This document shows, piece by piece, positions 1-8,200 of a stretch of DNA of 64,000 nt; the first letter of the stretch is position 1; every line of letters starts with the position of its first letter. Where the stretch lies: NCBI RefSeq assembly GCF_021735925.1, contig NZ_WMEA01000006.1, forward strand, positions 62,001 through 126,000. Direction: 5' to 3'. The notes beneath the pieces are model-generated. The model did no database searches. It was not told the origin of the DNA and worked only from the letters and a program-made list of their open reading frames with translations. The stretch comes from Loktanella sp. M215 (GTDB lineage: Bacteria > Pseudomonadota > Alphaproteobacteria > Rhodobacterales > Rhodobacteraceae). The translations under genes and the position numbers were made by a program.

Positions 1-1
1 G

Positions 2-151
2 ATCGCGGTGGGCGAGGACATGTCGGGCAGCTACACGATCCTGTCGGAGGAGGAACGTGCGGCCCTGATCGGGGAATATGCCGCCGTCAACGCGGCTGTC
101 CGTGACCACTACGGTGTGGACCTCGACAGGCCCGGCGGGCCTACGGTCTGA
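2..151 (+). CDS. C-terminal end of an unidentified protein (partial)
   Basis: The window opens inside a reading frame that ends at a TGA at 149-151; only the last 49 residues are visible. The tail is acidic (an EEERAALIGEY stretch, then HYGVDLDRP). Similar tails occur at the ends of sulfotransferase-like proteins of polysaccharide loci, but the piece is too short to assign. It converges on the leftward kpsT gene, 33 bases away. Function unknown. Confidence 0.5.
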   Translation: MAVGEDMSGSYTILSEEERAALIGEYAAVNAAVRDHYGVDLDRPGGPTV

Positions 152-184
152 CGATGGGACAGGACGGCGATGACAGGGCGGGGA

Positions 185-853
185 TTACTCGTCCTCGTCG
201 GTTCCCATGTTCTCATGATGCTGAGCGATCGCCTCTTCGACGTCATCGTAGTAGGTCAGTCTGCCGTTCTCGAGCACCGCGCCCGCGGTGCAGAACTTGC
301 GCAGTTGGGCCGTGGAATGGGTGACGAAGACCGCTCCTGCGCCCTTCATGCGGTTGATGAAGGCGATGCGGCTCTTGCGCTTGAAGGCCGCGTCGCCGAC
401 GGCCGTCACCTCGTCCACCAGATAGGTGTCGAACGGGATCCCGATCGAGATCCCGAAGGCCAGCCGGGATTTCATACCCGATGAATAGTTGCGCACCGGC
501 GCATGGAAATGGCCGCCGAGCTCTGCGAAATTCCTGACGAAGTCCAGCAGTTCCTCGGTATCGACACCGTAGATGCGGGCCACGAACTTGGTGTTCTGCG
601 CGCCAGTCATCTGCCGGTTGAAGCTGCCGGCGAAGCCGACGGGCCATGACACGGTTCCCGTCGTCTCGATCGTGCCGCTGTCGGGCCTGGCGGTGCCGCC
701 GATCATATCCATCAGCGTGGACTTGCCAGCACCGTTACGCCCCAGCAGGCCCACCGCCTTGCCGGACGGAAAGGTTGTCGAGACATCGTGGAGGATGATC
801 TTGCGTCCCTCTGGCGTCGCGAATGTCTTGGTGACGTTCCGGAACCGGATCAT
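185..853 (-). CDS. kpsT: Capsular polysaccharide ABC transporter, ATP-binding protein (KpsT-like)
   Basis: This is the cytoplasmic ATPase that powers export of lipid-linked capsule across the inner membrane with a KpsM-type permease. The 222 residues are the usual KpsT/CtrD/BexA length. Walker A is GRNGAGKS at residues 38-45, the signature is SSGMKSR near 124-130, Walker B is FDTYLVDE at 141-148 and the switch histidine is near 179. It starts three bases after the kpsE-like stop, so the two are surely co-transcribed. The likely partner permease is encoded at 6551-7384, separated from it by the RgpF gene, a small coiled-coil gene and a rightward epimerase. Confidence 0.93.
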   Translation of the reverse strand: MIRFRNVTKTFATPEGRKIILHDVSTTFPSGKAVGLLGRNGAGKSTLMDMIGGTARPDSGTIETTGTVSWPVGFAGSFNRQMTGAQNTKFVARIYGVDTEELLDFVRNFAELGGHFHAPVRNYSSGMKSRLAFGISIGIPFDTYLVDEVTAVGDAAFKRKSRIAFINRMKGAGAVFVTHSTAQLRKFCTAGAVLENGRLTYYDDVEEAIAQHHENMGTDEDE

Positions 854-856
854 CCG

Positions 857-2050
857 CTATCTCCGGTCCCGCAGGGCATAGTAGACTAGGCAGGCGATGG
901 ACCAGATCAGCAGACTGAACAACGCGATCAGGCCCAGGATCAGGCCGCGCTGGGGGTATTCCGACTTCTCGGCCAGGGTGGGTGTGATGTAGGCCGCCAG
1001 ATAGAGGCTTTGCCGGTTGGCCGCGGCACGGGCCGCATCCAGGGCGTGCAGCGCCGCCGCATAGGCGGTTTCCGCATATTCGCGTTCCACCGTGAGCCGT
1101 TCGAAATCCGAGATGGTCTGGGCGTATTCCACGCCGTCCTCGCCGCCGCCGCCCTTGCCGAACTTCTGCCGCTCGGTGGCGATCAGCGACTCGATGACCT
1201 CGAGTCTGCGGCGGGCCTGATCGAGGCGCGGATCAGTGCTGCTGGCCGTCTCCCGCAGCTGCTCGAACTCGATAAGCGCGTTGGCCTGCTGGGTCTGCAG
1301 GGTGCTGAGCAGGCCCATCTGGGTCTGGATGTCCGCGTTGGGGTCGACGATCTGGTTGGCCAGCCGAAACGCGGTCAGCGCCTCTCGCGCCGCCTTGAGC
1401 CGTTCGAGCGCAAGGTCCAGATCCTGCTGGGCGTAGCGGGTTGAGTCGTCTCGGGCGACATCCGACAGCGCGTTGATCATGCGCGAGCTCTCGGAGTAGA
1501 TTTCTTCGGCGATCTGCCGCGCGTCGGCGGGGTCGAAGGCCAGCACCGTCAGCTCCGTCAGGCCCGTGATATTGTCGTAGGAGACCCGGACCATGCGCTG
1601 CCAGTACTCGGTCAGATCCTCGATCGTGCCGTCGGTGTGATAGCTCAGCAGCGGATCGGTCTCGGCGTGGCGGCTATACATCCGTTCCAGGTCGAGTCTG
1701 GCACCCACCTTGCGCACGATTTCCTGCGAGCGGATGAACTCGTAGAGGATGGTCGCGTCGCTGGAACTGCCGCCGCCGCCCAGGCTCGCGCTCAGGCCGC
1801 CCAGGATGTCGCTTGCGCTGGCCCCGTTCTCGGAGCGGACGGTGAACCCCAGCGTGGAGGCATACTGATCGGCTGCGCGGGTGTAGAGGTAGAAGCCCGA
1901 GGCCAGGATCGGCAAGAGGACCATCATGACAAAGCTGACGGCCAGCACCCTGTGGCGCCGCCGCCCGCGCGTGGGTCCGGCAAAGGGGGTGGCTTCGTGC
2001 GGGGCGCGGCGCTGGAACGTGCGGTTGTCGTCGGTGGTGGTGTCGGTCAT
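857..2050 (-). CDS. kpsE: Capsule export inner-membrane protein, KpsE/CtrB/BexC (PCP) family
   Basis: A polysaccharide co-polymerase/export adaptor that spans the periplasm and links the ABC transporter to the outer-membrane exporter. The 397 residues show the family layout: a cytoplasmic N-terminus, a membrane segment near residues 34-56, a long periplasmic part with coiled-coil-prone stretches, and a second membrane segment close to the C-terminus (about 370-392) ending in RDRR. A Gly/Ser-rich patch (LGGGGSSSD) follows the first membrane segment. It is the first gene of a two-gene unit with kpsT. No KpsD-type outer-membrane partner is seen next to it. Confidence 0.88.
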   Translation of the reverse strand: MTDTTTDDNRTFQRRAPHEATPFAGPTRGRRRHRVLAVSFVMMVLLPILASGFYLYTRAADQYASTLGFTVRSENGASASDILGGLSASLGGGGSSSDATILYEFIRSQEIVRKVGARLDLERMYSRHAETDPLLSYHTDGTIEDLTEYWQRMVRVSYDNITGLTELTVLAFDPADARQIAEEIYSESSRMINALSDVARDDSTRYAQQDLDLALERLKAAREALTAFRLANQIVDPNADIQTQMGLLSTLQTQQANALIEFEQLRETASSTDPRLDQARRRLEVIESLIATERQKFGKGGGGEDGVEYAQTISDFERLTVEREYAETAYAAALHALDAARAAANRQSLYLAAYITPTLAEKSEYPQRGLILGLIALFSLLIWSIACLVYYALRDRR

Positions 2051-2311
2051 TGCGGTCTCTTCCCGTGCCGTGGCTGCCCTTGTCTATCGTGCCGCTTGCA
2101 ATGGTGCCATGCGCATCGCGCGGCAGGACATCCGGCCCGCACCGCAGCGTCCCCCGGACGTCGATGCGCGGACACGGGCCGCATGACGTTGTTCCGAAGG
2201 CGCTGCCGCCCGGCGGCGCGCGACACGCGGCGATCCGCCATTTCATCGCGATGTGGTGCATATGTCCGCGAGGTTTGATATGCAACAGACATAACTGACG
2301 CAGGACGCGCG

Positions 2312-3230
2312 ATGTCTGATACGTTTCAAAGGGTTCTTGTCGTCGTCGGCGGCGGTTTCATCGGCCGCAAGGTCGTTGCGGCCTTTCTTGCCGCTGACGC
2401 GCAGGTCCATGTGCTCGACATGATGCCGGCCGACCGGGACGACGTGGAATGGACCGTCGGGTCCGTCGCTGGTCGCCGCGACCGCGAGCGGCTGCGACAC
2501 CGTCATCTTCCTGGCCAACTCCAGCCTGCCCGGATCGTCGCAGGCGAATCTGTCGGCCGAGATCGGGTCGCATGTCCTGGTGTCGATCGCCGCCGCCGAG
2601 ACCTGCAGCAGCGTCGGGGTGAAGACCTTCGTCTTCGCCTCGTCGGGGGGCACCGTCTATGGCCATTCCCCCGCACCGGGGATCGGCCTGTCGGAAGGCG
2701 ATCCGACCCGACCGATCAATGCCTACGGCGTGTCGAAACTGTCCATCGAGCATTACCTGCGCCTGCTGTCGGACCTGCGCCCGATGCGTACCGTGTCGCT
2801 GCGGATATCGAACCCCTACGGCGAGGGCCAGCGCGCCGCGCGGGGTCAGGGCATCATCGCCGCGGCCATGCAGCATACCGTCGCCGGAACGCCGATGACG
2901 ATCTGGGGTGACGGCACTGCGGAACGCGACTTCCTGCATGTCGCGGACGTGGCGCAGGCATTCGTCGCCGCCGCCGAGTATCGCGGCGCCGAGAATGTGT
3001 TCAACATCGGGTCCGGCACCAGTCTGAGCCTGCGTGACACGCTTGACGCGGTGCAGACCGCCACGGGCCGGCCGATCGAGATCCTCTATGCGCCCGGCCG
3101 GACGGTCGACGTGCAGCGCAACAGGCTCGAGATCGGTCTTGCGCGGCGCGAACTGGGCTGGGCCCCGGCGATCGGGCTGGACGAGGGGCTACGCCGCACG
3201 GCGGCCTGGTGGTCGATCCCGCGCAACTGA
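2312..3230 (+). pseudogene. NAD-dependent epimerase/dehydratase, frameshifted near 2463
   Basis: An extended short-chain dehydrogenase likely to act on a nucleotide sugar. The N-terminal Rossmann motif (VVVGGGFIG) is read from 2312 up to about WTVGS near 2462. The rest, beginning SLVAATASGCDTVIF, lies in another frame and runs to 3230. The second part carries the SSGGTVYG strand, the catalytic YGVSK, a DFLHVADVA motif and a typical C-terminus. Removing one base around 2462-2466 restores a single protein of about 305 residues. It is the only rightward gene in this capsule block. It may be a true frameshift mutation or a one-base sequence error; the downstream half looks fully conserved. Confidence 0.8.
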
Positions 3231-3244
3231 TCGCTGGGACAGGA

Positions 3245-3538
3245 TCACCGGGATGGAGACTGCGGCCGTAGGCGTCGCCGCAGCGCGCGCAGGGGAGAGG
3301 CGAGACGCCATGGCAGGCTGGTCCTGATCTCGTCCAGCCGGCGCTCGGCCAGGATCCTGGCGCGTGTTGCCTTCTGTTCGCGGACCTGCGCGGCCGCCAG
3401 ATCGGACTCGATCTCGAGGACCATGCGCTGCAGTGTCGCCAGTTCCGCGTGGTGCCGGGCCAGATCCGCGCGCAGCCGTTCGATCTGCGCGGTCTGACCC
3501 GTCTGCGTTGTCCGAGGGCGCGCGGTGTCATCCGACAT
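3245..3538 (-). CDS. Small coiled-coil protein of the capsule locus
   Basis: A 97-residue protein with a long amphipathic helix (about residues 18-72, rich in Arg, Ala, Glu and Leu) followed by a basic tail containing SLPWRLASPLRALRRRL. This Trp-Arg...Pro-Leu-Arg ending is often seen at the end of glycosyltransferase and methyltransferase polypeptides of polysaccharide loci, where it probably contacts the membrane. Its start overlaps the end of the RgpF fusion gene by 11 bases, so it is likely translationally coupled to it. It could be a detached tail domain of that enzyme. Function not known. Confidence 0.6.
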   Translation of the reverse strand: MSDDTARPRTTQTGQTAQIERLRADLARHHAELATLQRMVLEIESDLAAAQVREQKATRARILAERRLDEIRTSLPWRLASPLRALRRRLRPQSPSR

Positions 3539-6500
3539 TGCGGGTCTCCTTCAAAAGGGCGTCCAGGATGTCGGACAACTGCGCCGCCCCCGGGGCCGGA
3601 TCATGGGCTGCGACGACGGCTTGCCGCGCGGCCGCGCCGGTCCGGCGCAGCGCCGCCGGATCTTGCAAGAGGTCTCGCAGACGGTCGGCCCAGTCCTGCG
3701 GGTCGGGAACCAGATACCCCGTCACGCCGTCGTCGATCATGACGCGCAGGGCGGGCAGGTTGCTGCCCAGTGTCGGAACGCCTTGGCAGGCCGCCTCCAG
3801 GACGGGTGTCGCGGGGCAGGCCGCGTTGAAGGCCGTCGCCTCGAGCGGCATGAGGTTGAGGTCCATGCCGGCCAGGAACGTCTGGCGCATGCGTTCGGGC
3901 ATCGCCCTGTGCCAGCGCACCTGGCCCTCCGGCAGATCGATCGCCGCCGCCTCCTCTGCACAGACCAGATGCAGGACGGCGTCCGGGTGATCCGCCAGCG
4001 CCGCGCGCAGGCCCGGCAGGCAGCCCGCAAGGTCGCGCGCCGCGAGGGCGGTGCCGGCGGCGCAGCACAGGTGGAGCCCCGGTCGCGCTGGCCGTGGCCG
4101 GGCCGCCATGGCACCCGCGGGAAGGCTGCCCGGCAGGACGTGGATGGACTGCGAAGGGTGCAGCAGCCCCGCCATGATCTGCGCGAGGTCCGGCGTGGCG
4201 ACCGTCACCGCATCGGCCAGGTCCAGCAGCTCCGCTGTTTGGGCGCTGTGCCAGGCCCGCGCATTGGCTTTGAGCGGGGCGTCCTGCACCTGCGGGCTGC
4301 CGGCGAAGACCGGCCAGGCGGCCACCGGGCTGTCGATGTCGCAGACCACGAGGCCACCGGTGCCGCGCACCGCCTCGATCAGGTCGCGCCGGTGCAGGGC
4401 CGCCGCGGCCGCTTGGGCAGGCGGGCGGTCCAGTGGTGCCGACAGACCGATGAAGCAGACCGCCTCGACCCGGGTCAGCACGTCGCGGGCGACATGGTCG
4501 ATGTCCATCGCGACGCAGGTCCAGCCGCACTGCTGCAGGCCATCCAGCCGCGCGAAGAGTCGCGTGCGGTTGCGCGCCATGGCGCGCGGATCGTAGAGGA
4601 AGGCCACCGACCGCGGCGTCTTGGTGTCCGGTCTTGCGTATCCCGCCAGCAGGGCGGAGCCCGTCGCGCGCCCGGCGACCTGGGTCAGAATAGCGCGCGG
4701 GTCCGGCCTGGACGGCGCATCAGGTCGTGGCACCTGCGCGATGACGTCGTGACGACCCGAATCGAGAGGCCAGCCCAGATCCGCCCCGTTGGCCCCCCTC
4801 ACGAAGACGGTCCGGCAGCGCGCCAGCATCTGCTGGCCGGCCAGCGACTGAAGCGGCTGGCTGACGATGGCGTGGCCGTCCTGCGGTATCGCCCGTCCGC
4901 GGGTCAGGATCACCTTGACGCGCTGCGGATCGTCGGCCACCGCCGCCAGAACCCGCGCAGCGTCGTCAGGCAGACGCCCGTCGCCCGCGGCGGCGACGAA
5001 GGCCCAGTAGTGATCGTAGGTTGGCGTTTCGGCATCGAGCGCGGTGAAGTCCGCGTCCGACAGCGGTGGCGGGGGGGCTGAGCCGGGTTCCATGATCTGG
5101 CGGTTCAGGACCAGCGTCTCGGGCGGGACGACCCGCGCCAGATGCGCCGCGATCTCGGCCACCGGCGTAACACTGCCCAGCCGCGGCAACTGTGCCTCCC
5201 AATAGGCGGTCGCCGTGATCCCGAAGGGGTTTGCGGCCATCAGGAAGCGCTTGAGCAGGGGAAAGCCCGCGTCGAGCAAATCAAAGGCCACGGCACTGTA
5301 GACCGGGTGGTCCCGCGTTACGTGGTCCACGGCGGTGTCAAAGGCATAGCCCAGCCCGATCAGGAAGCGGGTCAGCCCGACCTCGTAACGGCGCACGATC
5401 ACACGCTTGTTGCGGACCGGGCGCACGGCGTCCAGCACCCGGCGGAAGCGCGGATCGGCGACGATGTCGCTGCGCAGGGCAAGGAAGTAGCTGCCGATGT
5501 GGAAATCGTAGGTCGGATCGTCCTCGAAGTGGTCGATCAGGCCGCCGCGGATCTCGGCAATGGGCAGGCGCTCGGACGCCGGAAAGGGTTGCAGCGCCCG
5601 CGCGCCGGCCATGCCCTTGGTCGCCTGCATCCCCCACCAGGCGCAGGGTCGGTCCCGCATCATGGCCAGGGTCGCGTCCAGGGGCTGCACCAGGTAGCAG
5701 CTGTCGTTGACCAGCAGCACCTCATCATAAGTGGAGAGCCGGTCCCAACCGACCAGATCGCGCGCGAGCAGGCTGTAGGAGCCCATGTCGTAGGCCCCGT
5801 GACGCCGCGCCCAGGCTCCTTGCGCTATGCCGTCGAGTTTGGCCAGTTCCGCCGGAGTCATGTCGCAGTCGGCCAGGTAGAAGACATCCGCATGGCGTGC
5901 GAGGTTCGTCAGGTAGCGCAGCACCGTGGCGTCGATCCGGCCGTCGGGGTCCCATCCGGCGAAGAGGCAGGCCCGGCGCGGCGCTTCCGGCAGAGGCCGC
6001 GCGGTTGCGGGATCCAGGCGGACAGGGCGCGGCGGCATCGTGGCAAGACCGAGGGCGGCACCCGTCTCGCGGTAGTGGACCAGCGGGTTGACGGTCGCGG
6101 CATCATAGGTGTGGCCGTGGGTCTGTTCGTACCAGACCACGTCGAAATCGGGGTTGGGACGGCGGCCATCCTTCCAGCCGACCTGCATGAAGTGGTCGCA
6201 GGGGCGCCAGTTGCGGTGGTCGATGTGCGGATTGGCCTGCAGGTAAAAGGCCGTGTCGAAACCAGCCGGTCCCTGTTGCGACCCCTGCTTCGACCCGTCC
6301 CGCAGGGTTGCGGCAGGGGTGTCGAGGCCGTAGGCCTTTGCCACCCGCGCGCGCAGGGCGCCATCAAGGCCGGCCAGGCGCGCCGGCAGGTCGGGGCAGG
6401 GCCAGCGTCCCAGCGGCAGGCCGAAGCGGGCGAAATGCGCCTCCGGGTCGAGACCGGTCAGCGCGACGTCCGGATGCCCGGCCGCATACCAGCGCGCATC

Positions 6501-6554
6501 TAACAGGCCCGCCTGCGCGATCGCTTCAGGCAGCGGTGTCACGCGGTCCGTCAC
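3528..6554 (-). CDS. RgpF-type rhamnan synthesis domain fused to a GT4-like glycosyltransferase
   Basis: A large (1008-residue) enzyme for capsule backbone or side-chain assembly. The first 170 residues hold short repeats with an HF..VGWKDGR.P pattern common at the N-terminus of such proteins. Residues about 195-490 match the rhamnan synthesis protein F family, with LLVNDSCY and FHIGSYFLALR as landmarks. The C-terminal third (from about 670) looks like a GT4 enzyme, with LEAACQGVPTLGSNLPALR and DGVTGYLVPDP. The frame is open further upstream, but that part lies over the permease gene; the GTG at 6554 overlaps the kpsM stop by four bases (GTGA) and is the better start. Rhamnose would come from the rml operon nearby. 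Confidence 0.82.
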   Translation of the reverse strand: MTDRVTPLPEAIAQAGLLDARWYAAGHPDVALTGLDPEAHFARFGLPLGRWPCPDLPARLAGLDGALRARVAKAYGLDTPAATLRDGSKQGSQQGPAGFDTAFYLQANPHIDHRNWRPCDHFMQVGWKDGRRPNPDFDVVWYEQTHGHTYDAATVNPLVHYRETGAALGLATMPPRPVRLDPATARPLPEAPRRACLFAGWDPDGRIDATVLRYLTNLARHADVFYLADCDMTPAELAKLDGIAQGAWARRHGAYDMGSYSLLARDLVGWDRLSTYDEVLLVNDSCYLVQPLDATLAMMRDRPCAWWGMQATKGMAGARALQPFPASERLPIAEIRGGLIDHFEDDPTYDFHIGSYFLALRSDIVADPRFRRVLDAVRPVRNKRVIVRRYEVGLTRFLIGLGYAFDTAVDHVTRDHPVYSAVAFDLLDAGFPLLKRFLMAANPFGITATAYWEAQLPRLGSVTPVAEIAAHLARVVPPETLVLNRQIMEPGSAPPPPLSDADFTALDAETPTYDHYWAFVAAAGDGRLPDDAARVLAAVADDPQRVKVILTRGRAIPQDGHAIVSQPLQSLAGQQMLARCRTVFVRGANGADLGWPLDSGRHDVIAQVPRPDAPSRPDPRAILTQVAGRATGSALLAGYARPDTKTPRSVAFLYDPRAMARNRTRLFARLDGLQQCGWTCVAMDIDHVARDVLTRVEAVCFIGLSAPLDRPPAQAAAAALHRRDLIEAVRGTGGLVVCDIDSPVAAWPVFAGSPQVQDAPLKANARAWHSAQTAELLDLADAVTVATPDLAQIMAGLLHPSQSIHVLPGSLPAGAMAARPRPARPGLHLCCAAGTALAARDLAGCLPGLRAALADHPDAVLHLVCAEEAAAIDLPEGQVRWHRAMPERMRQTFLAGMDLNLMPLEATAFNAACPATPVLEAACQGVPTLGSNLPALRVMIDDGVTGYLVPDPQDWADRLRDLLQDPAALRRTGAAARQAVVAAHDPAPGAAQLSDILDALLKETRNVG

Positions 6555-7384
6555 CGTTCGAGCACGCGCTTGTAGTGAGCCCGCATGAAGATTAGGCCCA
6601 GCAGGATCAGGACCAGCGCCACACCGTAGCCGTAGGTCATCGAGATGTAGGTGCCGTCGTAGGTGGAATAGAAGCCTCGGCGGACCAGGCCCGTGACATG
6701 GATCAGTGGGTTCCACCACAGGATGTCCTGGACGAACCGCGGCAGGCTTTCGTAGGTGAAGAAGATCCCGGAGGCCAGGAACAGCGGGCGCGACAGGATC
6801 GACCAGATCATCGACCAGACCGGGAACAGCCCGCCCAGCACGCCGTTGCACAACCCGACCCCGAGCCCCAGCAGGGCCGACATCACGAGGCCCTGGATCA
6901 CCGGCACCATGTGGATGGTGGTATGCGTGTCATCGGTCAGCATGATGCCCGTGATCACGATGCAGAACACCATCAGAAGCGTCAGGAAGTTCAAAAGCAG
7001 CCGGGCCAGGATCGGGTCGATCCACGAGACCCGCGGATAGGACAGCAGCGCGCGGGAGTAGTTCAGCGCTCCCGCGATCTTGCCCGCGATATCGCCGTAC
7101 ATGTCGAAGGGTAAAAAGCCGGTGGCATAGAACAGGATGAAGCTCGTCCCCAGCGCCGGCGCGCGCACCAGCAGCGAGAAGGCCACCGACAGCAGGACCA
7201 GCATACCCACCGGCTGCAGGATCGCCCAAAGGTAGCCGCCGGGCGAATTGCCGTAGGTACTCGCCATCTCGCGCAGCATGAGTGCCACGATGGAGCGGAC
7301 CGCGACGAAGCGCGGCTGCAGGGGCGGCCCTGGCAGGGGAGTCGGCTCCGCCGGGTCGGGGGTCCGGGCTGCGGTCGCGGTCAT
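6551..7384 (-). CDS. kpsM: Capsular polysaccharide ABC transporter permease (KpsM-like)
   Basis: ABC-2 family permease of 277 residues with about six membrane segments, the usual KpsM size. The N-terminal MLREMASTYGNSPGGYLW stretch and the FFTYESLP / WNPLIHVTGLVRRGF region are characteristic of polysaccharide and O-antigen exporters. It should pair with KpsT (185-853). It is followed, with a four-base overlap, by the RgpF fusion. About 195 bases separate it from the sulfotransferase gene upstream, enough for its own promoter. Confidence 0.9.
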   Translation of the reverse strand: MTATAARTPDPAEPTPLPGPPLQPRFVAVRSIVALMLREMASTYGNSPGGYLWAILQPVGMLVLLSVAFSLLVRAPALGTSFILFYATGFLPFDMYGDIAGKIAGALNYSRALLSYPRVSWIDPILARLLLNFLTLLMVFCIVITGIMLTDDTHTTIHMVPVIQGLVMSALLGLGVGLCNGVLGGLFPVWSMIWSILSRPLFLASGIFFTYESLPRFVQDILWWNPLIHVTGLVRRGFYSTYDGTYISMTYGYGVALVLILLGLIFMRAHYKRVLER

Positions 7385-7579
7385 GGCACCGTGGCCCGCC
7401 GGCAGGGCACCGCTCCGGGCGCGGGATCCGCCACCGGGACTGTCGGGAACGATTTGTGCTGCATCCGCGATCCTTCTCGTGTCTCGGCCGGCCCCGCGCG
7501 GGCCGGATCATCCTTTGATGCGACTATATTCCGCAGGCGTCCCGTCAGCGAGGTCCAAATGCGGCCCGCCGGTGCCGCA

Positions 7580-8200
7580 TCAGCGGTCCAGACTGAGGAA
7601 CGAAATCTCGGTGTCGTAGTCGTAGCCCAGCGGGGCGAAGTCGGCGTCGTAGAAGCGCAATGCCAGCGCGCGGGTCTCCGGCGACCAGGTCAGCGGTTCC
7701 CTGACGCCGGGCTGTCGGACGTGGGTCTCGGGGTTGAGGGTAAGGCCGGTCATGACCGACAATCGGCCCAGAATGACGTCGATACCGTCCTCGAAGCGGA
7801 ACACCTTGATCTTCTTGCCGATGAATTCGTGCTGGGGGCGCATGTGATTGTCCAGCACATAGGGATTCTGGGCATAAGCCGCGATCTGGCGGCGCACCCA
7901 GGGATCGAAAGGCAGGCTCGCCTGGTCGAGGGTCTGGCGCCAGCGATACTCGCTTACCAGGCGGGCGATCGGATGGCGGATCACGCAAAACCCCTTGTCG
8001 TAGAACTTTGGGGGCACGAAAGTGTCAAAGAGTTCCGCATGCATGTGCTGCAGGTTGCAGCGGACGAAATCCAGCCGCTTGTGGAAATGCAGCGCCCGCC
8101 GCGCCCCCGCCTTGCGCATCGCCGTCTCGACGCTGCTGCCACCGGTCTTGGGGATATGGGCAAAATAGAACAGTTTCCCATTGGCACTGAGCAAGGTCAT
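7580..8200 (-). CDS. Sulfotransferase family protein (PAPS-dependent)
   Basis: A 206-residue protein with the two hallmarks of the sulfotransferase family 2 fold: the 5'-phosphosulfate loop HIPKTGGSS at about residues 15-23 and the 3'-phosphate-binding segment RHPIARLVSEY at about 75-85. It probably transfers sulfate from PAPS to a sugar of the polymer. Its ATG overlaps the stop of the upstream TagF-GT4 gene (8197-8200, ATGA), so the two are translationally coupled. With the gene at 12511-13611 it suggests a sulfated capsule. The acceptor cannot be read from sequence. Confidence 0.85.
   Translation of the reverse strand: MTLLSANGKLFYFAHIPKTGGSSVETAMRKAGARRALHFHKRLDFVRCNLQHMHAELFDTFVPPKFYDKGFCVIRHPIARLVSEYRWRQTLDQASLPFDPWVRRQIAAYAQNPYVLDNHMRPQHEFIGKKIKVFRFEDGIDVILGRLSVMTGLTLNPETHVRQPGVREPLTWSPETRALALRFYDADFAPLGYDYDTEISFLSLDR

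Noticed and set aside
3525..6503. Long rightward open frames (for example 3525-5081 and 5142-6503) opposite the RgpF fusion gene
   Set aside because: They are antisense shadows created by high GC third positions; their translations are Arg/Gly/Ala-rich without any family motif, while the leftward frame has clear domains.
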